From Rhizobium sp. WYJ-E13 (lineage in GTDB: Bacteria; Pseudomonadota; Alphaproteobacteria; Rhizobiales; Rhizobiaceae), in the NCBI RefSeq assembly GCF_018987265.1, contig NZ_CP076854.1, forward strand, positions 1,364,001 through 1,428,000: DNA of 64,000 nt, written 5' to 3'. The notes below the pieces were generated by a model. The model was given only the letters and a program-made list of their open reading frames with translations, was not told the origin of the DNA and did no database searches. Below, piece after piece: positions 8,700 to 16,703 of this stretch (position 1 is the first letter of the stretch; every line of letters begins with the position of its first letter). A program made the translations under genes and the position numbers.

Positions 8700-9135
8700 C
8701 ATATATTTCAGTTTTGTGACAAAACCGCACACGCACGAAGACGCTGGTGTTTCCTATTGTGATCTATGACGAAGATAAGCATGCGCTCCCGGCGCGTGCT
8801 TCGCCGCCGGCTATTTCCGACACGTTTTTCTTGCCGCCTCGCCTTGAGCACCGTCAAAAGCAGGGAGATTTGCATTTTCGGTCGCGCGCAACCATTTAGG
8901 ATGCATGATCCGCGGAAATGTCGCGACCTCGCTCATGCCGGAACGTTTACAGAAAACGAACCATACCGGCTTGCATTCTGAGCCAAAAGCCGATTGCTTA
9001 GGAAAATCTACTTCTTCTTCGGCTAGCCGTTGGAAGAGTGCGAGGGGATATAGGCAAACCCGTGGAATTCTGCAGCTTCGAATCGGGATCGATGGTGACT
9101 ACGATGGCGGAGCGGGAAAGCTGGTTTGAAGGAAG
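8700..9135. other. Intergenic region without a supported gene
   Basis: About 440 bases between the divergent ABC importer and the MBL hydrolase gene. Short plus-strand reading frames here (8766-8981, 8905-9129) have Arg/Ser-rich, family-less translations and no convincing ribosome-binding site. I see no RNA gene or clear repeat. Promoters for both flanking genes presumably lie here. Confidence 0.6.
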
Positions 9136-9966
9136 ATGAGTAACGATCTGTTTCAGGTAAAATTTTGGGGCGTACGGGGAAGCATTCCCGTGTCAGGCCC
9201 GGAATTCGACCGCTATGGAGGCAACACCTCCTGCATTGAAATCCGCTGCGGCGAGCACCGGATGCTGTTTGACGCGGGCTCGGGCCTGCGTGAAGCCGGC
9301 CTGTCGCTCATCGCTGATGATGTCCACGATGTCGATCTCTTCTTCAGCCACTGCCACTATGATCACATCATCGGCCTGCCCTTCTTCAAGGCGATCTACT
9401 ACCCGTCGATCAACGTCAACATCTGGTCCGGCCATCTGGACGGCAAGATGAGCACGCGCGAGATGGTCGAGCAGTTCATCAGCCCGCCCTGGTTCCCTGT
9501 GAAGACCGACATCTGTCAGGCGACGATGAATTTCCGTGATTTCCATGCCGGCCAGACGCTGACCCCGCATGATGGCGTGGAGATGCAGACCTATATGCTG
9601 AACCATCCCGGTGGTGCGATCGGCTATCGCATCCATTGGAAAGGGCGCATCATATCGCTGATCTACGACATCGAGCACACGCCGGGTAGCTACGATCCGG
9701 TGGCGCTGGAGATGATGAAGAACGCCGATCTCGTCGTCTATGACTGCACCTATAATGAAGACGAGATGCAGCGCTTCAAAGGGTTTGGCCATTCCACGTG
9801 GCAGCACGGTACCGAACTTGCAAAAATGGCGGGCGCGAAGCGCTTCGCCCTGTTCCATCATGCGCCCTCGCGCACCGATGAACAGCTCGCTGTCATGGAA
9901 AGCCAGGCGCAGGCCGCCTTTGCCGGCGCCTTCGCCGCCCGTGACAATCAGGTCATCGACATCTGA
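9136..9966 (+). CDS. MBL-fold metallo-hydrolase (PhnP/phosphodiesterase-like)
   Basis: 276-residue metallo-beta-lactamase-fold hydrolase. The metal-binding core H-C-H-Y-D-H is at 72-77, with later ligands likely in NHPGG, DCTYN and FGHST. The N-terminus VKFWGVRGSIPVSGPEF and YGGNTSCIEI are typical of the PhnP-like branch, whose characterised members hydrolyse cyclic phosphodiester bonds. The substrate is unknown. A cyclic nucleotide would be attractive, given three cyclase-family genes within 11 kb, but that is inference. The start has GAAGGAAG upstream. Its last 19 bases overlap the convergent deacetylase gene. Confidence 0.8.
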   Translation: MSNDLFQVKFWGVRGSIPVSGPEFDRYGGNTSCIEIRCGEHRMLFDAGSGLREAGLSLIADDVHDVDLFFSHCHYDHIIGLPFFKAIYYPSINVNIWSGHLDGKMSTREMVEQFISPPWFPVKTDICQATMNFRDFHAGQTLTPHDGVEMQTYMLNHPGGAIGYRIHWKGRIISLIYDIEHTPGSYDPVALEMMKNADLVVYDCTYNEDEMQRFKGFGHSTWQHGTELAKMAGAKRFALFHHAPSRTDEQLAVMESQAQAAFAGAFAARDNQVIDI

Positions 9967-10715
9967 TCCTGTACGAGTGCGGCTGCCGAGACCCATTCCA
10001 CCGCGGGATGGCCGGACGTCGCCTCGAAGAGCTCGGCAAGGAAATCCCACGCCGCCGCATCATGCACCAGGTGATGCGCGAGCACGCCTATCGGTTCGCT
10101 GCTGCCCGCGAACCTGTCCTGCAATTCGGCGACCAGTTCACCGATCAGGTCTGCCATCGGCCGGCCGCCGCGTGTACCGTGCCAGTCCATGAGGTCGACA
10201 TGGGAATTGACGATGGCAAGCGGGCTTTCCCCCTTGACGCGTCCGTAAGTCGAAAGGGATTCGAAACCGAGCGCCGGCAGCTTGGGTATGAGACCCTTGT
10301 CGATGCGGTTCCAGGGCGGAACCAGCATGGCCAGAAAGCGCGTCGGGTAAAGGCCCTTCAGCTTCAGGAGGCCTTCGTAGAGCTCACCGAGAATGGTTTC
10401 TTCCAGACGCGCTCCGCCGAGCTCCTGCTTCTTGTCGTGGGGTCCAGCATGATTGTGATGCGACCAGCCGTGAACCGCCACGCTGACATGCGCCTCGCCC
10501 GCTAGCCGCTGAGCCAGCGGCGCGCCGGTAAAAGCCGGGATGACCGCAAGCGTGACGGGGATGCCGTGGCTTTTCGTTTCGGAGAGCAGCCGCTCCAGCG
10601 CCGCCGTCGGCTCGGTCGCATCGTCATCCCGCAGCCAAAGCCGCGCCACGCGGCCAGCGGCGCGCCAGCGCTCCAGTTCCCGATACAACGGCTCGTGGAT
10701 GGTGCTATCGATCAT
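9948..10715 (-). CDS. Polysaccharide deacetylase-like (NodB-fold) protein
   Basis: 255 residues with the elements of a NodB-type carbohydrate esterase: the metal/catalytic Asp run in LWLRDDDA near residue 30, and the H-x3-H-type metal motif in VAVHGWSHHNH. PPWNRI and the late HHLVHD fit the remaining active-site loops. It probably removes acyl groups from a cell-surface glycan. The ATG at 10715 is chosen because GGGAG lies six bases upstream; the alternative at 10730 has none. It overlaps the end of the upstream GT4 gene by 11 bases, so the two form a coupled pair. Confidence 0.75.
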   Translation of the reverse strand: MIDSTIHEPLYRELERWRAAGRVARLWLRDDDATEPTAALERLLSETKSHGIPVTLAVIPAFTGAPLAQRLAGEAHVSVAVHGWSHHNHAGPHDKKQELGGARLEETILGELYEGLLKLKGLYPTRFLAMLVPPWNRIDKGLIPKLPALGFESLSTYGRVKGESPLAIVNSHVDLMDWHGTRGGRPMADLIGELVAELQDRFAGSSEPIGVLAHHLVHDAAAWDFLAELFEATSGHPAVEWVSAAALVQDQMSMT

Positions 10716-11799
10716 CTGCTGCTCCCGCATGATTGCATAGGATCAAATCCAGTTCTTTCGCCGCGCCGGCAAGCGAACGCTCATCGATGACGAAGCGGCG
10801 GGCCGCGGATGCCATAGCGTCACGGAGCCCCCGGTCATCCAGCAGTCCGGCAACGGCCCGCGCATAGGCTTTCATATCGCCATCAGGCGTCAATAGGCCG
10901 GTCATATCGGCCTCCACCACGGCAGGCACGCCGGCGGTCTTCTGCGCCACAACAGGAAGGCCCGCCGCCTGCGCTTCGAGATAGGCAAGTCCATAGGCTT
11001 CGCCGCAACCCGGCCAGACATAGATGCTGCCCTTCGCCAACAGTACGGCAATCTCGTCCGGCTCCCTTTGGCCGAGCCAGTCGATACGGCCGGGCGCAAA
11101 ACCGGCAAACAGCGCCTCCACCTCAGCCCGCAGCGGACCGTCACCGATGATGCCGAGTGTCCATGGACGCTCCGCGATCATGGAGAGTGCCGTGGCGAGC
11201 ATCTTGTAGCTCTCCATCTTGTCGCCGGCCCGCATCATGGCCACGGTCATCAAGCGTTGCGGATCGGGGGCGGGCGTTATCGCCTCGAAGAGCGCTGTGT
11301 CGATGAAGGGCTTTATTCCGGCGATACGCGCTTCGGGAAAGACGTCTTCCAGTCCTTTCCGGTCGCGTTCGGTGAAAGCGATATTGACCGCCGCCTGACG
11401 GATCGCGTCCCCCACCGGTTTCTGGAAGAACGCCCAGCCCAGCCCATCACGTTTGCGCGAGTAGGAGGCTTCGGCCGTGACATAGGGAATGGCGAATTGC
11501 TCCGCGATCGCGGCGCCGAGGAGATCGGGGGATTTGTAATAAGGATGATAGCAGAACCAGAGTTCCGGCCTCGGCTCCGCCCGCCATTTGCGCCGCAGCC
11601 GCTCGAGTTCGCCATCCGCCTTCGCCAGAACCTCAGCCGCCGCCTCCGGCGAGCCGGCATGGACACGGAATTCGGACACGACCTCGACAGAATGGCCAGC
11701 CATCTGCAGCGCCCGGATCAACAGCCGCGCCATCAGCCGGTCGCCCGAGGGCACCGGATGATCAGGCGATTTCATCGGCGCGTAAAAAGCGATCCGCAT
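10705..11799 (-). CDS. Glycosyltransferase family 4
   Basis: 364-residue GT-B retaining glycosyltransferase. The donor-site E-x7-E motif is visible in GEAYGLAYLEAQAAGLPVV, followed by the GVPAVVE element. The N-terminal half carries the usual loop SPDHPVPSGDRLMARLL. It likely transfers a sugar in synthesis of a surface polysaccharide or glycolipid. GGAG is eight bases before the ATG. It forms a two-gene operon with the deacetylase and is divergent from the cyclase at 11992. Neither donor nor acceptor can be inferred. Confidence 0.85.
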   Translation of the reverse strand: MRIAFYAPMKSPDHPVPSGDRLMARLLIRALQMAGHSVEVVSEFRVHAGSPEAAAEVLAKADGELERLRRKWRAEPRPELWFCYHPYYKSPDLLGAAIAEQFAIPYVTAEASYSRKRDGLGWAFFQKPVGDAIRQAAVNIAFTERDRKGLEDVFPEARIAGIKPFIDTALFEAITPAPDPQRLMTVAMMRAGDKMESYKMLATALSMIAERPWTLGIIGDGPLRAEVEALFAGFAPGRIDWLGQREPDEIAVLLAKGSIYVWPGCGEAYGLAYLEAQAAGLPVVAQKTAGVPAVVEADMTGLLTPDGDMKAYARAVAGLLDDRGLRDAMASAARRFVIDERSLAGAAKELDLILCNHAGAADDR

Positions 11800-11991
11800 C
11801 GCGACACTCCGCTGACGACAGTGTGTTTCCCATCGGCGCTCGCGCCGTAAGCGAAAATTTCCGCTATTGTCACTATCCTTGAACGATACAGGCAGGCATA
11901 CCGAAGCGATCGTGATTAGACGAGACGATAATTCCGCCCTTTTTCGTCTTCTCTAGTGCATTTGCGATTTGAGCTTCAAGAACAGGAATTG

Positions 11992-13707
11992 ATGACGACG
12001 GTCTGGGCCACAGGGATTTTTTCGGAGCGGATGATCAGGAAGGCCAGGCTCGGTTCCGGCCTCGTCATGTTCGTCTTCATCATCCTGCATATGTCGAACC
12101 ATGCATTGGGGCTCGTTTCGCTGACGGCAGCCGATGATGCACGTCGGTTGTTTCTGGTGATCTGGCGCAATCCGGTCGGCACGATCCTCTTCTATGGCTC
12201 AGTCCTTGTCCATATGACGCTGGTGCTGCGCGGGCTCTATATGCGCCGCAGCCTCGTCATGCCGAAGAACGAGATGGCGCAGATCGTTCTCGGCCTTTTG
12301 ATCCCGCTGCTGCTCATCGACCATGTCGTCGGCACGCGTATCGTCCATGCACTTTACAACTATACCGACAATTACGAGACGATCGTTCGCACGCTCTGGA
12401 TCAACGCACCTGATAACGGCGTGCGCCAGACTTTCGCGCTGCTCGCCGTCTGGATCCACGGCTGTATCGGCATACATTTCTGGCTGCGCTATCGGCCCTG
12501 GTACGACAATTCCTCATCGCTGCTTCTGGCGATCGCAATCCTTCTGCCGGTGCTGGCGCTGCTCGGTTTCGTCGAGATGGGCCGCACGCTGTCCGATCCC
12601 TCCTATATCGAGCAAGAATCCGGCCACTACGAAGAAACGATCAATACCCGCTATTACGATGATCCCGAGGCGCGCGAGCAAATCGCGACGATTCGCGCCG
12701 TGCTGTACGGCAGCTTCTCGGCAACGCTGGCCCTCGTCATTCTGGCACGGGCGCGCCGCAGGCTGAAAGAGCGGGCGAACCAGGTTGCGGTTCACTATCC
12801 CGGCGGCGAGACGGTGCGCGTGCCACGCGGCTTCACTGTGCTCGAAGCAAGCAGGCTTGGCGGCCTGCCGCATTATTCGGTCTGCGGCGGCAAGGGCCAG
12901 TGCTCCACCTGCCGTGTGCAGATCCTCGACGATTATTGGACCCTGCCGCCACCCGACAAGCTGGAGCAGACGACGCTGAAGCGTATCAATGCGGCATCCG
13001 ACGTGCGCCTCGCCTGTCAGCTCCGCCCGGATAAGGACTTGACCGTCGCGCCGCTGCTCGTGCCGCAGACAGAGGCTTCCCTTCCCGCCAACAGCCAGGA
13101 AACCAGCCCCGGCCGCGAGCACGAGATCGCCGTGCTCTTCTGCGACATGCGCCATTTCACCACGCTGACCGAAACCCGCCTGCCCTTCGACGTCGTCTTC
13201 CTGCTCAACCGCTATTTCGGGATCGTCGGCAAGGCGGTGGAACAGGCCGGCGGACGGCTCGACAAATTCATCGGCGACGGCGCCATGGCACTCTTCGGCC
13301 TCAACACCACGCCTGAGGAAGCCTGCCGGCAGGCGGTAGCAGCCGCAACCGCGATTGTTGCCGAGGTAGAGAAGCTCGCTGCCGAACTTTCCGACGAACT
13401 GCCTCTGCCGCTGCAGATCGTCATCGGCATCCATGCCGGCCCGGCCGTCGTCGGCACGATGGGCTATGGGCGCGTGCGCAGCCTGACTGCCGTCGGCGAT
13501 ACGGTCAATGTGGCAAGCCGCCTGGAAACCGCGGCCAAGGAACTCAATGCCGCTATCGTCATTTCCGAGCCGGTCGCGATGCGCGCTGGCATCGATGCGG
13601 AAACGGTCGAAAGCTGCGAAATCAATGTGCGCGGCCGGGCACTCCCCTTGAAAGTCTATGTCGTTCCGAGAGAGAAAGCGGCCGAACCGCTCAAGGAAAA
13701 ACAATAA
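11992..13707 (+). CDS. Membrane redox-type adenylate cyclase (cytochrome b-like TM region, 2Fe-2S, class III cyclase)
   Basis: 571 residues in three modules. Residues 15-255 form a membrane region with about five helices and several in-membrane His (33, 37, 74, 111, 119, 156, 162), in the style of the SdhC/FrdC cytochrome b fold. Residues 265-350 are a plant-type 2Fe-2S domain with Cys298, 304, 307 and 342. Residues 375-571 are a class III cyclase with metal Asp385 and Asp429, adenine-selecting Lys425 and Asp503, and Asn506/Arg510. All core catalytic positions are intact, so cAMP synthesis is expected, gated by haem or iron-sulfur redox state (inference). The ATG at 11992 has AGGA upstream. 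The stop overlaps the FkbM gene start. Confidence 0.85.
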   Translation: MTTVWATGIFSERMIRKARLGSGLVMFVFIILHMSNHALGLVSLTAADDARRLFLVIWRNPVGTILFYGSVLVHMTLVLRGLYMRRSLVMPKNEMAQIVLGLLIPLLLIDHVVGTRIVHALYNYTDNYETIVRTLWINAPDNGVRQTFALLAVWIHGCIGIHFWLRYRPWYDNSSSLLLAIAILLPVLALLGFVEMGRTLSDPSYIEQESGHYEETINTRYYDDPEAREQIATIRAVLYGSFSATLALVILARARRRLKERANQVAVHYPGGETVRVPRGFTVLEASRLGGLPHYSVCGGKGQCSTCRVQILDDYWTLPPPDKLEQTTLKRINAASDVRLACQLRPDKDLTVAPLLVPQTEASLPANSQETSPGREHEIAVLFCDMRHFTTLTETRLPFDVVFLLNRYFGIVGKAVEQAGGRLDKFIGDGAMALFGLNTTPEEACRQAVAAATAIVAEVEKLAAELSDELPLPLQIVIGIHAGPAVVGTMGYGRVRSLTAVGDTVNVASRLETAAKELNAAIVISEPVAMRAGIDAETVESCEINVRGRALPLKVYVVPREKAAEPLKEKQ

Positions 13708-14585
13708 TGTCCGGCCAAGCATGGCTTACTGGCAAATATTGGAAGCGCCGTTTGCGCAAGGCGCGCAATGCGCTGGCCACGCGTTTCTTCGATACCCGCT
13801 TTGGCCGCCGGCTGCTGATCGAAAATATCGGGCCGCGCGTCACCTCCATGACGGTCGATGCCGGCGATCACCTGATGAGTTTTTCGCCGGCCGACTATAT
13901 CGGCCGCAAGATCTTCCGGAAGGGCCATTTCGAACGCGAGGCCGTCGACCGGCTGCTCGTGATCCTGCGCCAGCGCGGCCTGCTGAAGAAGGACAGCATG
14001 CTGCTGGAGATCGGCGGCAATATCGGCACGCAGACCGTCTATTTTGCGCTCGCCCGGGCCTTTGCCGGGATCGTCAGCGTCGAACCGGACCCGCGCAATT
14101 TCCGCCTTCTGGAACAGAATATACGTCAGAATGGACTTACGGATGCCGTGCGCCTCGTCAACTGCGCCGCCGGCGAAGGCGAAGGCAAGATCGATTTCTT
14201 TCTAAACAGCGCCAATCATGGCAAGAGCAGCGCCATTCGTCAAAGCGCCAGCGATCAGAAGATCAGCGTTCCGGTGCGGTCTGTGATCGGCATCCTCGAT
14301 GGTCTCGGCATCGACCAAGCGGCCATCGGCCTCGTCTGGATGGATATCGAGGGTTACGAGCCGGTTGCCTGCCGCTCGATGCTGCCTTTGCTTGCCCGCC
14401 GCGCGCCTCTCTATATGGAATTCACGCCGCTCTTTTACGGCCCCGAGGGCACGAAAGCCTTCATTCGCACGCTCGCCGGCTTCTACGAGGATTGCCTCGT
14501 GATCTTCGAGGACCACGAGAAGGAGATGAAAGTCCGTGATCTGCCGGGCGAATTCAATCAGTATGACGTGCTATTCCTGCCTTAG
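13707..14585 (+). CDS. FkbM family methyltransferase
   Basis: 292-residue SAM-dependent methyltransferase of the FkbM family. Motif I is LLEIGGNIGTQTVYFAL, acidic motif II is VSVEPDPRNFRLL, and the family block VWMDIEGYEP follows near residue 213. FkbM proteins O-methylate sugars or polyketides; near glycosyltransferases a glycan substrate is plausible. The ATG shares a base with the TAA of the cyclase gene (TAATG), so its translation is coupled to the cyclase. That pairing is unusual and suggests methylation is made together with, or controlled alongside, the redox cyclase. Confidence 0.85.
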   Translation: MSGQAWLTGKYWKRRLRKARNALATRFFDTRFGRRLLIENIGPRVTSMTVDAGDHLMSFSPADYIGRKIFRKGHFEREAVDRLLVILRQRGLLKKDSMLLEIGGNIGTQTVYFALARAFAGIVSVEPDPRNFRLLEQNIRQNGLTDAVRLVNCAAGEGEGKIDFFLNSANHGKSSAIRQSASDQKISVPVRSVIGILDGLGIDQAAIGLVWMDIEGYEPVACRSMLPLLARRAPLYMEFTPLFYGPEGTKAFIRTLAGFYEDCLVIFEDHEKEMKVRDLPGEFNQYDVLFLP

Positions 14586-14597
14586 ACCGAAAAAGTG

Positions 14598-15503
14598 CTA
14601 TCCGGCTGACTGCATCGCCAGCGATTGATGGCAGTGCACGCCAGCAAGCACGCCTGAGGCAGAGGCAAGCGTGGCATTATGCATGGCGCTCGCCGCATCA
14701 CCGGCAGCAAAGACGCCCTTGACGGACGTTTCCTTGTTATCGCAGGTTCGGATGACAGGGCCAAACGGGCCATCGTCGAAGACACAGCCGAGTTGTTCGG
14801 CGATCGGACTGGCCATCGCGGTTTTCGGAGCGATGAACACGGCATCCAGCCGCACGACCCGGCCATCGGCGAGGCGAACGGCCTCGAGCCTGGGACTATC
14901 GCCCAACAATTCCACGACAGGGCTGCGTTCGATCCGTACACCGCGAGCGGTCAGCCGTGTGAGTTGCTCTTCGTCGGGCTCGAACAGCGCTTGGGTAAAA
15001 TAGGTTGTCTCTCCCCAGTCGGGAATCAGCATGGCCGCATGTGCCGAATGCGGATGGCTTGCGAGAACACCGAGCTTGCCGCCGCTCACCTCATAACCAT
15101 GGCAATAGGGGCAGTGCAGCACGGAACGGCCCCATCGGTCCCGCAGGCCGGGGATCTCGGGCAGCGTGTCTCTGATGCCGGTCGCCAGGACGATGCGCGC
15201 GGCCCTTTCTTGGCCACCGCCCTTGATATCGATCGCGAATTTGCCGCTATCGGTACGCGCCTGAACAACTTCCCCGTCGCGGATGATGATGTTCGGATAA
15301 AGCGAAAGCTGCCGCTTTCCCTCCCGCATGATCGCCTCCGGCGCCTGGCCATCCTGGCCCAGGAAGCCATGTGACGCCTGCGAAAACCGATTGCGCGGCG
15401 CGCCGGCATCGATCAACAGAACCCGTCGTCGCGCCCTGGCAAGCTGCATGGCTGCGGATAGGCCAGCGAAATTTCCGCCGATGACGATGGCTTCGAATGA
15501 CAT
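14598..15503 (-). CDS. Thioredoxin-reductase-like FAD/NAD(P) oxidoreductase
   Basis: 301-residue flavoprotein with the TrxR fold: FAD motif GGNFAG at 9-14, a CPYC redox motif (Cys131, Cys134), and the C-terminal FAD block GVFAAGDAAS. NAD(P) binding is less sharply conserved (GKLGVLASHP). The start at 15503 is set by GGAGAGG just upstream. The frame is open for 89 codons further upstream, but that stretch overlaps the divergent regulator promoter. Divergent transcription from an Rrf2 regulator suggests thiol- or redox-responsive control. Whether its partner is a thioredoxin, another protein or a small disulfide is unknown. Confidence 0.85.
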   Translation of the reverse strand: MSFEAIVIGGNFAGLSAAMQLARARRRVLLIDAGAPRNRFSQASHGFLGQDGQAPEAIMREGKRQLSLYPNIIIRDGEVVQARTDSGKFAIDIKGGGQERAARIVLATGIRDTLPEIPGLRDRWGRSVLHCPYCHGYEVSGGKLGVLASHPHSAHAAMLIPDWGETTYFTQALFEPDEEQLTRLTARGVRIERSPVVELLGDSPRLEAVRLADGRVVRLDAVFIAPKTAMASPIAEQLGCVFDDGPFGPVIRTCDNKETSVKGVFAAGDAASAMHNATLASASGVLAGVHCHQSLAMQSAG

Positions 15504-15545
15504 GGACCTCTCCTTTGACGCCGCTTCAATCATGAACCAACATAA

Positions 15546-15580
15546 GTTACATGAAATGGCGCAGTCAAGCAGCATGTCAC
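15546..15580. promoter_or_regulatory. Candidate Rrf2 operator between divergent genes
   Basis: GTTACATG (15546-15553) and CATGTCAC (15573-15580) form an inverted repeat with one mismatch and a 19-nt spacer. It lies in the 136-bp gap between the flavoprotein and the Rrf2 gene, the expected place for an autoregulatory operator. The assignment rests only on symmetry and position. Confidence 0.35.
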
Positions 15581-15639
15581 TTGTCTTGTTACGATCCGCT
15601 TGTGATAATGACCCATTCGATTGAAGGGAATAGAACTTC

Positions 15640-16095
15640 ATGCGCAACGACAGCCGCCTTTCACGCATGCTGCACGTGTTGATCCACATGGATCGGCATG
15701 AGCATTCGGCGACCTCCGAAATGATTGCAAAGATGCTGAACACCAATCCCGTCGTCGTGCGCCGCACCATGGCCGGCCTTCGAGAACAGGGCTATGTCCG
15801 TTCCGAAAAGGGGCATGGCGGGGGCTGGACGCTGGTGCGCCCGTTGTCGGAAATCACGCTGCTCGATGTCTACAATGCCATCGGCGAACCGCATCTTTTC
15901 GCCATCGGCCCGGCCGACGATCAGCCGAAATGCCTCGTGGAACAGGCTGTGAATGCGGCTCTCGAAGATGCGATGAAGGAGGCGCAGGCCCTGCTCCTGC
16001 GGCGATTGGGCAGCGTGACGCTGGACGAAATCGCGGCCGACTTCGAGGCAAAATATGCCGCGCTTTCGGCTGCGTCCTATTCCTGCGTCTCATAA
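15640..16095 (+). CDS. Rrf2 family transcriptional regulator
   Basis: 151-residue winged-helix regulator. The recognition helix region is in SATSEMIAKMLNTNPVVVRRTMAGLREQG, followed by the wing GHGGGWTL typical of Rrf2 proteins. The three-Cys Fe-S cluster of IscR/NsrR is absent. Only Cys98 (QPKC, beside the C-terminal helix) and Cys149 are present, which points to the YwnA/CymR-like non-cluster subgroup and possibly to thiol-based sensing. It is divergent from the thioredoxin-reductase-like gene, its likely target. Confidence 0.88.
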   Translation: MRNDSRLSRMLHVLIHMDRHEHSATSEMIAKMLNTNPVVVRRTMAGLREQGYVRSEKGHGGGWTLVRPLSEITLLDVYNAIGEPHLFAIGPADDQPKCLVEQAVNAALEDAMKEAQALLLRRLGSVTLDEIAADFEAKYAALSAASYSCVS

Positions 16096-16102
16096 GCGCG
16101 GA

Positions 16103-16582
16103 TCATTTCCTGCGGTAGAGGAAATACCGGCCTTCCTTGATGCCGCCGGGCAGAGGCAGAGGTAAAAGCTCGGGATGTTCCAGCGGCAGGCCGCTGACGG
16201 CAATGCCGTGATGGGTCAGCACGCCGGCCATCAGTTGCGGCAGCCAAGTCAGCGTCACGGCATCGATCTCGTCATGGCCGGTGCCGATATCGGCATGGGC
16301 CAGCGCGGCATTGATCCCGAGGAACGTCTGGCCGGTATCACGGATATTGCCGGTCACCATATTTTCGGCCGGCGGCGTGGACGCGGAATAGGAGCGTATT
16401 TCCCAATCGAAGGCGATAATGCGACGGTCGGGAAAATGCTCGCGCAGATGGTCGTAGGTGCGGCCATTGCCGAGGCCGAATTCGAGCACCGGCCCCTCCA
16501 CCTCTTCCACCAGATCGATGATGGCATTGAGAATATCGCGTTGAGCCGACAATCGGCGAATGAAGCTATCGAGGCGGCTCAT
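16103..16582 (-). CDS. Small class I SAM-dependent methyltransferase-like protein
   Basis: 159 residues with a recognisable SAM-binding motif I (VLEFGLGNGRTYDHL) followed by the acidic strand end IIAFDWEI. The catalytic and substrate regions are short and unrecognised, so the substrate is unknown. The ATG at 16582 has AGGACAAG upstream; a longer frame to 16783 would overlap the divergent DUF3095 gene. It converges on the Rrf2 gene with 7 bases between the stops. Confidence 0.7.
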   Translation of the reverse strand: MSRLDSFIRRLSAQRDILNAIIDLVEEVEGPVLEFGLGNGRTYDHLREHFPDRRIIAFDWEIRSYSASTPPAENMVTGNIRDTGQTFLGINAALAHADIGTGHDEIDAVTLTWLPQLMAGVLTHHGIAVSGLPLEHPELLPLPLPGGIKEGRYFLYRRK

Positions 16583-16703
16583 CTTGTCCTGTCCGTCATA
16601 AAATATGTCAGCGGTGCTACCATATCGATGCGGTGCAAGTCGATTGCCGGAACCACAAATTGCCGTTGCGGCGGTACCACGGGTCTGTGATAAACTCGGC
16701 CCC

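Noticed and set aside
8766..9129. Two short plus-strand frames between the ABC operon and the MBL gene
   Set aside because: Arg/Ser-rich translations, no good ribosome-binding site and no recognisable family.
15504..15770. In-frame extension of the thioredoxin-reductase-like protein
   Set aside because: It would overlap the divergent Rrf2 gene and lacks family sequence; GGAGAGG sets the start at 15503.
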